Positions 22,663 through 32,362 are shown, numbered from the stretch's first letter. The stretch: 48,123 bases of DNA from Bacillota bacterium (GCA_017432725.1 JAFRIQ010000043.1:1-48123), one strand, 5' to 3'. Notes: generated from the letters alone by a model not told the origin. Numbers and translations are program-made.

Positions 22663-25600
22663 TTACCAGTTGATAGTGGCCTTCTTGAGGACCACGGCCC
22701 TAAGGACGTTGGCATCGCCGGGACCGATCTCTCCGTCCCCGTCAGTGTCCGCTGCGAACGTCATGATAGCATCTACCGTAATATTCTCTTTCTTGAGGAC
22801 CACAGCCTTTGCGACGTTCGCATCGCCGGGGCCTACTTCTCCGTCGAGATCGGCATCACCCTTGACTACAAGCACCACTGATGTTGTTCCAACAGGTGCT
22901 GTGAATTTATATGTTCCGTCGCCGTTGGCAACTGCGTCTAGAGCTGCATAAGTTCCGTCTGCCTGAAGTACACCGACCTTGCAGGGCTTATCGAAGTCCA
23001 CCGTAACGACTCTACCGTCTATGGTATATGCTTCTCTGAGTCCGTCGTCAGTATCAGAGTCGCATACGACTACAGTAAGTCCGTTGCCTATGGTGTAGGT
23101 CTCTTCGGAACCCGTGAAATCTTCTTCGGATTCCTTGGTTCCGACCTTCACCTCAGACGACACTCCGTCTTCAGTGCTGAATACCAGAGTAGCTACAGTA
23201 GCGCCCTTTGCCACGCCGTTCAGATCGGCGAATGCCAGCGTTACCTTGCCTGTACTCTCTTTGTATGCGAAATACTTAAGATTCGAAGATACGCTTACAA
23301 GCGTAGCCTTGGCCGGATCGTAGCTGACTTCGTAAAGACCGTTGTGCGTCACGAAGCCGCCTTCACCGTCCTCAACGTTACCGGCTGCCTCTACAGTGAC
23401 AGTGGATGTGACATCCTCATCACCCGTTTCAACAGTCACGCCCTGGATATCATCTCTCGAACGGACAGCTGCGGGAGCTGCTGCGTTGAGGCTGCCCTTT
23501 GCGGAAGATTCCGCCATAAAGGTGACAGGCTCTATATCCGTCACGAACGAATCGGTGATAAACTCTGCACCGTCAAGTGTCGCTTCTCCCATGCTGTTCG
23601 TTGTGATAAAGGTCTTTCCGGCAGCATTGAATAATCCTCCTACCGGCCAAACTTCTTTATTGAACGTGCCGAGAGAGAATATCTCGCCGTTTTCGAAAAG
23701 GTCATAGAGCATTATGAGTTCGACCTCATTGTCGGAATAATTGAACCTGCTCCAGTAAAGATCTGTCCCGTCGAAGTAGAGAGACTGGAAATACGATCTG
23801 TCGACTGCGTCGCCGATAAGTCCCATCGCCTGAGGTGTGGTGTTCATATAGCTTCCATCGACCGCAACAAACATTACCAAATATATGGTTCCGCTTTGAT
23901 CTAACAAAATATATTCATCTGCCATACCGTAGCTACCGGCATCTATACTTCCGACATATGTGATTCCGACCAGGTTTACATTCGATGTTGCGCCTGAGAA
24001 TTGGAATCCTCCCAGATCTCCGCCTGTGGTCGTATCGATTATGACGACATATGTACCATAAGTACCGAGCAGAATGTTGTCACCGAGATTCTTTGTGGGA
24101 GCAAGATCCATATATGCTATCTCTGAATCGCCTATGGCTGTAGCTTCGTATGTCTCTTCATCGACTCTATACAAAGTAGAGACGTAATTCTGAGTGTCCA
24201 AAGATGCTGCGTAAAGGACTCCGTCCTTTCCGTATGTCGTCGTTGCCAGCGCAGCTTCCTGAGGATCGACATGAAGCTTGGTGAATGTGGAAAGATCTCT
24301 CGTGTTGAACTGGGAGAACCAGATATCAGCCTCTTCATCCCAGATGACAGCATTGAGATCGTTTTCGATGGCAATGACCTCTACCGCGCAGCTTGCCGAC
24401 TTGGTCGGGTCTGCAACGGAAGTGGCTGTGATGACTGCCTGGCCTACCTTGACGCCGTATACAACGCCGTCTTCCACCGTTGCGACTTCTTCGTCGCTGC
24501 TGCTCCATGTGACTCTCTGGTCTTCAAAGCCCCAGGGATTTACAGCCGCTGTGAGCGTGGTGCTGCTTCCGGCTATGACGGTAGCTGCCGTCGGATCGAC
24601 GGATACGGAGATATCTCCCTGCAATTCTTCTTTGTTCAGGTTGACCTTCACTGAAGTTAAGTTAGCCGCATAGTCCCAGACCTGGATCAGGAGGTGGTCG
24701 GAAGCAACGGTTCCGTCGAATGTCAGTTCGAAGCTTCTTTCATCGCGTGTTCCGGCTTCTTTGTCTTCCTGTACTGCCCCTTCTTCGTGGAACGGCGCAT
24801 TGCCGTTCTCGTCGTAAACGACGAATGCGGCTATGTATTCGTTATCGGATGCCGATACGTCAAGCTTGATAGTGCTTGTTCCTTCTTCGCCGCTTACCCT
24901 TTCAGCTGTTATGGAGCTGACCTCGGGAGCAGTGTTGTCTATGACGAAAGGCATCTCGAAAGTAGTGCTGTGGATCTCATCCCATGCTATTTCAGCTGTA
25001 TCCGTATCGAGATAATATTCCGGAGCAAGATAGAACTCGAGGAATACTCTGTCTCCTTCGGCAAGTTCCGTCGGACGATATCCGTAGGATGAGGAGGTTA
25101 CAGAGTTCTCCCATTCTCCGTTATATACGAAGGCCGCTTCTTCAAGAGTCGTCACAGCTTTTTCGTTTATCACAGCTCCGTCCTCGTCATAAAGAACGAA
25201 TCTGTATCCTGCGCTGTTCCTTACAAGCGTATATCTTGCGCCTGCGATCGAAGCGCTGCTGCTTATAGCGGTCCTTTCCGGTTTGTACGTATCATCCGTG
25301 ATAACGGGGTTGCCGCCTGCGATGTACGTCACGTCGAGAGCAGAGTTATATACCCTGATACCCTGTACGCCTACCTGCTCTTCGATATCGTTGGGCATAT
25401 ACGGAGTACGGTATTCCAGACCGTATTCGTATTCTACGGCGCTTCCCATATCTTTCATGGGAGGCTCGTCCCAGCTTCCGTAGTAACCGAGTACCGGGAC
25501 GGAATGCTGTACGCCCTTTGCTCCGTCTTCTGAATCTATTTCTCTTGCGAAAATATATCCTTCGACGTAAGCTCCTTTTCCGTTGCTCCAGTAATCGTAG

Positions 25601-28461
25601 GCGCCTATGTCATCCTGGGCCAGAGCGATGTCGACCTTTACGCTGACCGAGCTGTTGGCGGGAACGAATGCAGACCCTACGTTGGCAAGATCCAAAGCGA
25701 GATATGCATCGTAGCTTGTGATCTTTTTATCGTCGTCGAAATCTGCCGCTTTAGCATCCACCACGGTGTTGCCCGATTCGGTGTCGCCTACGATATTGTT
25801 GAGTATCGCCTGGGCATCCTTGTCGTTGAACGTCCCGTCGCCGTTGATGTCGATATCAACGCCGGGGTGGTATTCCTTTCCGTCGACTGTCCACGTGAGG
25901 TTTGCCATCAGGCCGTACGTCCGCGTGTCGAGATATACGGACGGGAGGTAATTTCCTTCCTCATCAGTGACTCCGTACAGACCCTCACCGTCTGTATAAT
26001 AGGTGTAATCCTGGAATATATCCTGGGTGAACATATCGCCGTCGAGCTCAAAGTAGAGATCCTCGTCAGTTATATTGTTCAGCGTGAATTCTACGGAATA
26101 CTTACCCGTCTTATCGGGGTCATCTCCAAGTTCAGCCTTGACCTTTCCGTCAGCAGCGTATGCGGAGATATCCTTTCTGACTTCTCCGTTTACAGCCGTG
26201 CCCTCCATAAGGACTATGCTCTTTGCATTAACGACCGCGTTGGCATCCGCAAGGCCTGCGCCCTGCTGCATGACGCTGTAGTATGAATCATCCACGTTCG
26301 CATCGCCCTCCTGCATCAGAGGAACGGCAGTGGACATGAGAAGGCTCTGAAGTGCCTGACGCTGGGAAAGACCGAGAGCCTCGACCTTGGTCCCGAGTCC
26401 GTCGCTTTCTCTGAAGTACTGGGCAAGAGCCGCGACTATACCTGTGATCTGAGGAGCTGCCATGGACGTACCTGACATGTTCTCATATTCGTCATGTCCG
26501 CCGCTGGTGCTGAGACCTGTAGACGTTTTGATCTGTGCCAGTCCGTTTATGGAATAGATGTTTCCTCCGGGAGCTGTGATCTCCGGTTTCATGGACAGAT
26601 CTTCGGGAACGCCCCAGCTGGAGAAGCTGCTCATGGTATAGTAATCGCTGTCATATTCCGTTGTTTCCGTGAGGCCTTCATTTCTGAAAGTTCCCACGTA
26701 ATAGGTCTTCGTTGCGCCGTCTACTTCTATCGTTCCGGTGGAAGCGGCTGCGGCTCTGAGTCTGGCGCCGTCGCTCTGCGTTATAGAAACGACCGGAGCG
26801 CTGTAAAGGTAACCTGTAAGGTTGAGACCCATGGTCCCTGCCACATTGTTGGCAATGATCACGGCTGCTGCACCGTATTTGACCGCATTGTTTGCTTTGA
26901 CAACGAAGTTCAGACTGCCGCGGTTGCAGATGACGACCTTGCCTCTGAGTGCATCTTCTCCGATGGCGGCAAATTCCGCTTCAGAACCGATGCTGTCGAG
27001 ATAGACGTATCCGAGATCGCCGGTGAGTTTGCCCATAGCGGTATTACCGTAGCCCTGGCTTTCGATGTAATAGAGCATCTCCCCGTTCAGGAGGAAATAT
27101 CCGGCCGTAAGTCCGTCGTTGTCTACGGACGCTACGGACAGCGTCGTTGCAAAGGTGGCAGGGGAACCTGTCGTACCTATGTTGGCGTAATCACTGTAGA
27201 GGTATCCCGAAAGAGTGCTGTCAGCCCAGGTACCGCTGTTTCCTGCGGAGTTGGACCATATGATGTTTATACCGTAGCCGGCCAGGCTGTCGACCACATC
27301 CTGGTATCCCGTGCTGAAGCTGAAGCCCTTTGAACTGGAACCAAGCGAAAGGTTGACCGCGTCCGCGCCGAGAACGATGGCGTCTTCAATAGCTGCGAAG
27401 TAGTCGCCGTCGCTGGCGCCTCTGTTGTCGCTGCCGAAGACCTTCATGACGAGGATCTGAGCGTCAGGAGCGTTGCCCTGGGTCCTTACCTCTGTCAGAG
27501 CGTTTGCGAAACCGCCCTCTCCGTCAGGTATGTACCTGTTTGCCGCTGTGATACCGGCAACGTGGGAACCGTGTTCTCCCTGCAGGTCGCTTAAATGCTC
27601 GATGTTGAAATCCCTGTCTTTATAGTTGAATCCGAAAGGAACCTTCGAGTTGAAGTATGCCTGGTCTGCGGTACCTCCGGATCTTTCATAAGCGTGGAGG
27701 CTCGTCCATACGCTGCTTACGTCATCCAGTGTGAGAATGTCGACAGGCTTTTCCGTTGCCTCCTCTACCTTGGAAATAGCGTAATCAAAAGCATCTGCGC
27801 TGAAGGACTGGTGCTTGTAATCGAGTCCCGTATCGACTATGGCAACGAGACTTCCCGCACCCGTGTATCCTGCGGCCCAGACACCCTGTTCGCCCGTCAT
27901 CTGTGAAGCTACGGACATGTTGGGCTGGGCTCCGGTCTCCTCGCCGGCGCAGTGCTCATATTCCTTTTCGATTATGACGTCTTTGACTCCGTCAAGAGCC
28001 TTGATCGCAGGGATCTTTGCCTCCGGCACGTTGGCGGAAATGATGTTCGCCGCCAGCGTCAGATTCCATACGACGTCAAGCTGCTTGCCGCCGAGTACCG
28101 TTCTGGAGATCAGCGCAGCCATGTCTTCCTGTTCAGCCTTGAGCGACTGACGGTAGGCGACTGCCTGTCTGTTCTTTGCGATGTCCTTTGCTTTGTACCC
28201 TCTTTCAAGAGTGGACGCTTTTTCCAGAACTATGGAAACACGCACGCTCTCTTTGAAGGTGGCCATCGTATCCTGAATCTCCGGATCTTCTGCTCTTTTG
28301 ATCAGTGATGCTGCTTTTTCCCTGTCGGTCTCGACGACTTCCCATGTTACCCCGGGACTCGACCCGCCGCTTTCGGCAAATACGAATGCCCGGATGGGAG
28401 AAAACGTGAGTACCATAGCGAAAATCATCAGCAGACTCATGATTTTCCTGAAGCACTTCAT
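22663..28461 (-). CDS. Secreted subtilisin-family protease with two dockerin-like modules and a BIG2 domain
   Basis: The 1932-aa protein has a signal peptide (1-30), a propeptide-like N-terminus, and an S8 catalytic domain: Asp210 (in VDTGLD), His297 (GEHGSHVAG) and Ser666 (GTSMAAP). A PA-type insertion lies at about 455-600. A first dockerin-like pair of F-hand loops (DINGDGTFNDKD, about 870-881, and DFDDDKKITSYD, 907-918) interrupts the post-catalytic region. A BIG2 domain (about 1282-1365), a beta-propeller-like region (1370-1630), a cohesin-like beta domain (1680-1785) and a C-terminal type I dockerin (1868-1930, loops DADLDGEVGPGD and DTDGDGEIGPGD) follow. It probably degrades protein outside the cell. 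AAAGGAG precedes the ATG. The cohesin-like label for 1680-1785 is inference. Confidence 0.88.
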   Translation of the reverse strand: MKCFRKIMSLLMIFAMVLTFSPIRAFVFAESGGSSPGVTWEVVETDREKAASLIKRAEDPEIQDTMATFKESVRVSIVLEKASTLERGYKAKDIAKNRQAVAYRQSLKAEQEDMAALISRTVLGGKQLDVVWNLTLAANIISANVPEAKIPAIKALDGVKDVIIEKEYEHCAGEETGAQPNMSVASQMTGEQGVWAAGYTGAGSLVAIVDTGLDYKHQSFSADAFDYAISKVEEATEKPVDILTLDDVSSVWTSLHAYERSGGTADQAYFNSKVPFGFNYKDRDFNIEHLSDLQGEHGSHVAGITAANRYIPDGEGGFANALTEVRTQGNAPDAQILVMKVFGSDNRGASDGDYFAAIEDAIVLGADAVNLSLGSSSKGFSFSTGYQDVVDSLAGYGINIIWSNSAGNSGTWADSTLSGYLYSDYANIGTTGSPATFATTLSVASVDNDGLTAGYFLLNGEMLYYIESQGYGNTAMGKLTGDLGYVYLDSIGSEAEFAAIGEDALRGKVVICNRGSLNFVVKANNAVKYGAAAVIIANNVAGTMGLNLTGYLYSAPVVSITQSDGARLRAAAASTGTIEVDGATKTYYVGTFRNEGLTETTEYDSDYYTMSSFSSWGVPEDLSMKPEITAPGGNIYSINGLAQIKTSTGLSTSGGHDEYENMSGTSMAAPQITGIVAALAQYFRESDGLGTKVEALGLSQRQALQSLLMSTAVPLMQEGDANVDDSYYSVMQQGAGLADANAVVNAKSIVLMEGTAVNGEVRKDISAYAADGKVKAELGDDPDKTGKYSVEFTLNNITDEDLYFELDGDMFTQDIFQDYTYYTDGEGLYGVTDEEGNYLPSVYLDTRTYGLMANLTWTVDGKEYHPGVDIDINGDGTFNDKDAQAILNNIVGDTESGNTVVDAKAADFDDDKKITSYDAYLALDLANVGSAFVPANSSVSVKVDIALAQDDIGAYDYWSNGKGAYVEGYIFAREIDSEDGAKGVQHSVPVLGYYGSWDEPPMKDMGSAVEYEYGLEYRTPYMPNDIEEQVGVQGIRVYNSALDVTYIAGGNPVITDDTYKPERTAISSSASIAGARYTLVRNSAGYRFVLYDEDGAVINEKAVTTLEEAAFVYNGEWENSVTSSSYGYRPTELAEGDRVFLEFYLAPEYYLDTDTAEIAWDEIHSTTFEMPFVIDNTAPEVSSITAERVSGEEGTSTIKLDVSASDNEYIAAFVVYDENGNAPFHEEGAVQEDKEAGTRDERSFELTFDGTVASDHLLIQVWDYAANLTSVKVNLNKEELQGDISVSVDPTAATVIAGSSTTLTAAVNPWGFEDQRVTWSSSDEEVATVEDGVVYGVKVGQAVITATSVADPTKSASCAVEVIAIENDLNAVIWDEEADIWFSQFNTRDLSTFTKLHVDPQEAALATTTYGKDGVLYAASLDTQNYVSTLYRVDEETYEATAIGDSEIAYMDLAPTKNLGDNILLGTYGTYVVIIDTTTGGDLGGFQFSGATSNVNLVGITYVGSIDAGSYGMADEYILLDQSGTIYLVMFVAVDGSYMNTTPQAMGLIGDAVDRSYFQSLYFDGTDLYWSRFNYSDNEVELIMLYDLFENGEIFSLGTFNKEVWPVGGLFNAAGKTFITTNSMGEATLDGAEFITDSFVTDIEPVTFMAESSAKGSLNAAAPAAVRSRDDIQGVTVETGDEDVTSTVTVEAAGNVEDGEGGFVTHNGLYEVSYDPAKATLVSVSSNLKYFAYKESTGKVTLAFADLNGVAKGATVATLVFSTEDGVSSEVKVGTKESEEDFTGSEETYTIGNGLTVVVCDSDTDDGLREAYTIDGRVVTVDFDKPCKVGVLQADGTYAALDAVANGDGTYKFTAPVGTTSVVLVVKGDADLDGEVGPGDANVAKAVVLKKENITVDAIMTFAADTDGDGEIGPGDANVLRAVVLKKATINW

Positions 28462-28524
28462 ATGGTTTTGCTCCTTTCTTGATGCAATATGTATAGTATC
28501 CGTTATATATATGTCTATCCTTTG

Positions 28525-28553
28525 ATTTTACCCTACAGGCCTTGTAGTTTCAA
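28525..28553 (-). promoter_or_regulatory. Candidate promoter of the subtilase operon with palindromic spacer
   Basis: Minus-strand TTGAAA (28553-28548), 17 bases, TAAAAT (28530-28525). The spacer is almost entirely the imperfect palindrome CTACAAGGCCTGTAG, a possible operator. Confidence 0.5.
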
Positions 28554-28574
28554 GGAATTTTTAGTCCGTGAATT

Positions 28575-28604
28575 CAAAAAAGACGCACTTTTTTTGTGCG
28601 TCTT
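28575..28604 (-). terminator. Terminator after the E2-like gene
   Basis: AAGACGCAC / GTGCGTCTT (stem of nine) with a T-rich loop is followed on the minus strand by TTTTTT. It lies between the E2-like gene and the promoter of the subtilase gene. Confidence 0.85.
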
Positions 28605-28630
28605 CAACAAATGTACAATACAAATATTGC

Positions 28631-29488
28631 CTACAGTTCCACCGGCACGGGAGTCTCCACCGTTTCGGTCAGACTCTCGGGATGCTCGAGCAGATATTTG
28701 ACGATTCTGAGGGATTTGGCATAGTAGAAACCGTCTGCCAGTCTCTCGTCTAAGGTGAAAGTAGCCTCGACCACGTCCTTCTGTCCTACGCTGCCGTCGT
28801 CCTTTATGTAGTTCTCCTTATGTATAGTCCCTATGGTGATCATTATGGAGCAGGTACCGTACTCGCTCAGATGATGATAGGGAGCTCCCGCCTTTATGGA
28901 ACCGAGGTTGGAAAGGAGAGCCGTGGAATAGTTGGGGTCTCCCGCGGTGAGGCCTTTGGGCATAGCTCCGTGATATTCCAGCTTCTTCAGCACCCAGAAG
29001 AAGATCTCCAGGAACCAGCGGGGAAGGCTCCCCACGAAGTTCATGAGCTTGTCGAGATCGTTGCTGTGCTCAGTCCTTACCTTTTCTACGTCTCCCAGTA
29101 TCATCTTCGATACGGAATCCAGGTTCATATCGGGCTTTACGTAGAGGAACATGAGGGTCTCCTCTCCGTCGTCGGCGAAGGCCTGTTTCACCACGAAGGA
29201 AAGGCTTACGTATTTCCTCTGCCAGAACTTCCTTCCGGAGATGAATATGTTCATCTTGGGTCTCAGATATATGGTCCTTGCTACCGCAGTGCAGAAAGCG
29301 TGGAAGAATTTAAGGTTAGTCCCTTCCTTTTCGTTCCTTTCTTCCATGTACTTAAGAAGCTCCGTCACGTCGAACTCTTCCGTCATGCTGACTTCGGCCT
29401 CTGTCCTTTTCGGCATTATGTACGGCAGGACGTTGTGATAACCGTCGAGTCCGTCTATGCGGACCCCGTCTTTTCTTTCTTTTCTCAT
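28631..29488 (-). CDS. E2-like (2-oxo acid dehydrogenase acyltransferase-fold) protein with DER in place of DHR
   Basis: With the ATG at 29488 the protein is 285 aa. It resembles the catalytic acyltransferase domain of 2-oxo acid dehydrogenase E2 and chloramphenicol acetyltransferase: a VTELLKYMEERN and FFHAFCTAVARTI beginning, the ALLSNLGSI and MITIGTI strands, and FTLDERLADGFYYA near the C-terminus. In active enzymes this last motif is DHRxxDG with the catalytic His; here the His is Glu. There is no lipoyl or E1/E3 binding domain. It follows punA in the same direction after about 150 bases. It may be a catalytically dead or repurposed member; its function is unknown. Confidence 0.72.
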   Translation of the reverse strand: MRKERKDGVRIDGLDGYHNVLPYIMPKRTEAEVSMTEEFDVTELLKYMEERNEKEGTNLKFFHAFCTAVARTIYLRPKMNIFISGRKFWQRKYVSLSFVVKQAFADDGEETLMFLYVKPDMNLDSVSKMILGDVEKVRTEHSNDLDKLMNFVGSLPRWFLEIFFWVLKKLEYHGAMPKGLTAGDPNYSTALLSNLGSIKAGAPYHHLSEYGTCSIMITIGTIHKENYIKDDGSVGQKDVVEATFTLDERLADGFYYAKSLRIVKYLLEHPESLTETVETPVPVEL

Positions 29489-29640
29489 TTGTATGATTCC
29501 TTTCGACCATGCCAAAACATATACGTTCCTTTTGTTCCACGCAGAGCTTCTGCGGAGAACATATATGCAGGCAGCAATAAAATATGGCGGCAGGCTGCAC
29601 GCCATTACCGCCACATTGTATAGGCTAATTGCCCGAATGT

Positions 29641-30465
29641 CTATATCCTTTTGAGAATTTCTGCAACAAGTGAGGAGAATTTCGGCGCCGCCGCTTCCGC
29701 CGCCTCGTTGACCTCCTCTCCTGAAAGAGGTCTGCCGAGAACTCCTGCTGCCATATTGGAGCAAAGGGTAAGTCCGATGGTCCTGATTCCGCACTGGCCC
29801 GCAGCTATGGCTTCGGGCACCGTGCTCATACCTACGGCATCAGCACCCAGTATCCTTGCCGCCATGACTTCTGCGGGAGTCTCGAACTGGGGGCCGGGGA
29901 AGAACATGTATACGCCTTCACGGAGTTCTATGCCGAGCTCTATGGCAGCTTTCCTTACTACCTCCTGATAGTCCCTGTCATAGACTCTGCTCATATCGGG
30001 GAAACGGTCTCCGAACTCTTCGATGTTCGGTCCTGTGAGGGGGCTGTCGAAGAAGAATTTCATGTGATCTGTTATGAGCATTATATCTCCCGGATTGAAA
30101 CTGGTGTTTACAGCGCCTGCGGCGTTGGTGACTATCATGGTCTTTACTCCCAGGAGCTTTGCCACCCTTACGGGATAGGCCACGTCGGCGATGGAATAGC
30201 CTTCGTAAGTGTGGAACCTGCCCTGCATGAGCATGACCTTCTTGCCGTAGAGTTCTCCGAAGACCAGTCTGCCTCTGTGTCCCGGGGCCGTGGAGACCTT
30301 GAAGTTGGGTATGCTCTTGTAACCGACGTATTTGGGATTCTCCACGTAGTCTGCCATGAAGCCAAGACCCGAACCCATTACCATCAGTATCTCCGGCTTG
30401 AATCCTTTGATGCGTTCCTTGATGACGCCTGCGCTTCCCAGATAATCCTTGTATTCGTAAGCCAT
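29641..30465 (-). CDS. punA: Purine nucleoside phosphorylase
   Basis: The 274-aa enzyme has the family signatures MGSGLG (near residue 31), the phosphate-binding APGHRG, NAAGAVN, the purine-site FPGPQFETPAE and VGMSTVPE, and CSNMAAG. It is of the trimeric, inosine/guanosine-specific type, and splits purine (deoxy)nucleosides by phosphorolysis to base plus (deoxy)ribose 1-phosphate. AGGAGG stands five bases before the ATG at 30465. It lies nine bases after tdk in a nucleoside utilisation unit. Confidence 0.95.
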   Translation of the reverse strand: MAYEYKDYLGSAGVIKERIKGFKPEILMVMGSGLGFMADYVENPKYVGYKSIPNFKVSTAPGHRGRLVFGELYGKKVMLMQGRFHTYEGYSIADVAYPVRVAKLLGVKTMIVTNAAGAVNTSFNPGDIMLITDHMKFFFDSPLTGPNIEEFGDRFPDMSRVYDRDYQEVVRKAAIELGIELREGVYMFFPGPQFETPAEVMAARILGADAVGMSTVPEAIAAGQCGIRTIGLTLCSNMAAGVLGRPLSGEEVNEAAEAAAPKFSSLVAEILKRI

Positions 30466-30474
30466 AAAAACCTC

Positions 30475-31077
30475 CTACTTCTCAGCCTCTTTCTTCTTAA
30501 GATATTCCCTTCTCGCCTTGGTCCAGCACTTCCTGCACATAGCTCTGTAGCGGTCGTTGCCGCCGAGAGCTATCTGCTCGCCTTCGAAGACTATGTTGCC
30601 GTTCTCGTCGAACCTGGCGTTCACCGAGGCCTTCGCTCCGCAGTCGCAGACCATCTTTATCTCCGTGATGGATTCCGCTATCTCCATGAGCCTCTGGGCG
30701 CCCGGGAAGAAGTGGGTGAAAGCGTCGGTCCTGAGTCCGAAGCAAAGAACCGCCACGTCGTAGTCTATGGTAATGTCGGCAAGCTGATCCACCTGCTCCG
30801 GGGTCAGGAACTGGCATTCGTCAACTATGACGGCGTTGCAGTCCGAGTACTCCTTGGCGAAGAGCTCGTAGACGTTCTGTTCGGGAGGCACTACCACTGC
30901 CTTCGCTTCCAGACCTATCCTCGATCTCACAATATCCGCTCCGTCTCTCGTATCCGTGGAGGGCTTGAGGAAGAGGACCTTCATGTTCCTTTCCTCGTAA
31001 TTGAATTTAGTTATGAGGGCCTGGGCCGTTTTGGAGCTGCCCATGGCTCCGTATTTGAAATATAGCTTTGCTGCCAT
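30475..31077 (-). CDS. tdk: Thymidine kinase
   Basis: The 200-aa protein has the type II thymidine kinase P-loop GAMGSSKT (10-17), the VDECQFL motif and the four-cysteine zinc pair (CDCG...CRKC). It phosphorylates thymidine with ATP. GGGAGG precedes the ATG. It lies between udp and punA, in line with nucleoside salvage rather than only breakdown. Confidence 0.95.
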   Translation of the reverse strand: MAAKLYFKYGAMGSSKTAQALITKFNYEERNMKVLFLKPSTDTRDGADIVRSRIGLEAKAVVVPPEQNVYELFAKEYSDCNAVIVDECQFLTPEQVDQLADITIDYDVAVLCFGLRTDAFTHFFPGAQRLMEIAESITEIKMVCDCGAKASVNARFDENGNIVFEGEQIALGGNDRYRAMCRKCWTKARREYLKKKEAEK

Positions 31078-31082
31078 GGTCT

Positions 31083-31859
31083 TTACCTCCCAAGCCTTTT
31101 ATCTTCTTCGATGAGCAGTCTAAGAGCTTCCACAGCGGTCTTGGTGGAACTCGAAGTATCTTCAGTCATCTTCTGGTCGAGGCCTGCGGCTTCTCTTTCC
31201 TGGTTCCATACCACGTGGAAACAGGATCCGCAGCGGCAGCCAAGAGCGTCCGCCACGACGAACATGGCGGCAGATTCCATTTCCGATGCCAGGACCCCGA
31301 GCCTTTTCCAGCTTTCCCATTTATTAAGAAGCTCGTAATATACCGGCGACGCTTCCGGACTGTGCTGCCCGTAGAAAGCGTCCTTGCACTGGACTATGCC
31401 CACGTGGTTCCTGTACCCGAGAGTGTCCGCAGCCTTTTTGAGGCAGCAGGTCACGTCGAAATCCGCCACTGCCGGATATTCTATGGGAGCGTACTCAAGA
31501 GAGGTGTGCTCATAGCGTATGGCGCCGGAGGCTATGACTACGTCGTCTGCCTGCACGTCCAGGTTTATCCCTCCGCAAGTGCCCGTCCTTATGAAGGTAT
31601 CGGCGCCCAGCTTATGGAGTTCTTCCATGGCTATGGCCGCCGACGGGCCTCCTATGCCCGTGGAACACACGCTGACCTTGACTCCGTTCAGAGTACCTGA
31701 GTAAGTCTTGTACTCCCTGTTGTAGTTGACGAAATAGTAATCGTCAAAGAGCTTCGCTATCTGCTCGCAGCGCCCAGGATCTCCGGGAAGAATGACGTAT
31801 CTTCCCACGTCGCCCGGTCTGCACTGTATATGATATTGATACTCGCTCTGGTAGTTCAT
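31083..31859 (-). CDS. udp: Uridine phosphorylase-type nucleoside phosphorylase
   Basis: The 258-aa enzyme has [23 protein letters not shown] and EMESAAMF-type signatures of the hexameric NP-I phosphorylases. It splits pyrimidine nucleosides to base and ribose 1-phosphate. The ATG overlaps the stop codon of the membrane protein gene 31856-32362 by four bases (ATGA), so the two are coupled. Substrate specificity is assigned by family resemblance, less firmly than for punA. Confidence 0.9.
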   Translation of the reverse strand: MNYQSEYQYHIQCRPGDVGRYVILPGDPGRCEQIAKLFDDYYFVNYNREYKTYSGTLNGVKVSVCSTGIGGPSAAIAMEELHKLGADTFIRTGTCGGINLDVQADDVVIASGAIRYEHTSLEYAPIEYPAVADFDVTCCLKKAADTLGYRNHVGIVQCKDAFYGQHSPEASPVYYELLNKWESWKRLGVLASEMESAAMFVVADALGCRCGSCFHVVWNQEREAAGLDQKMTEDTSSSTKTAVEALRLLIEEDKRLGR

Positions 31860-32362
31860 TTAAATTCACCTTCTTTATGGTCGGAGCCCTGCACTCCGGA
31901 CTCCAGTATATCCGCTATCTTCCCGTACTTCTCTTCCCCGGGCATGATCCTCCACTCAACGTTCAGCCCTGCAAGATCCCCGCAGCCCGCTATGACGGGA
32001 CGGCCGTCCTTTTTGAAAATATACAGCCTGACTTTCTCCGTCGTCACGTAATAGCAACCGGGCCTTGAATATTCGGTCTTCGTCTGGGGCATCAGGATGC
32101 TGAATGAACCAGAGACCAGTCTTAGGATCTCTGCTTCGCTTTCTTCATCCAGGCATATTTCTGTGCCGTAGTATTCAGGTCCGTCCCCTTCGGCCAGATA
32201 CTTTCCTGTTTCACTCACAGTCTGCCCTTTGCTGACAGGGTTATGAAAAAAAACGAAAAGCAGGGATCCCAGCAGGATCAGGGAAAAATGACCCGGGCGC
32301 TTTGTTTTATGGTCTTTTTTCTGAAGATTTCTTTCAAGATATATCTCCTTAAAACAGGGCAA
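31856..32362 (-). CDS. Small single-pass membrane protein, unknown function
   Basis: The reading frame gives about 168 residues with one transmembrane helix (about 25-42) and an extracellular domain rich in tyrosines and acidic residues. It lies between the nucleoside permease gene and udp, overlapping udp by four bases. The only in-frame start near the ribosome site AAGGAG is an upstream TTG at 32362. A TTG seven bases after AAGGAG is in another frame and would fuse to the same protein only by a +1 shift near AGAAAAAAG (about 32316-32322). The exact N-terminus is therefore uncertain. No family was recognised. Confidence 0.6.
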   Translation of the reverse strand: MPCFKEIYLERNLQKKDHKTKRPGHFSLILLGSLLFVFFHNPVSKGQTVSETGKYLAEGDGPEYYGTEICLDEESEAEILRLVSGSFSILMPQTKTEYSRPGCYYVTTEKVRLYIFKKDGRPVIAGCGDLAGLNVEWRIMPGEEKYGKIADILESGVQGSDHKEGEFK

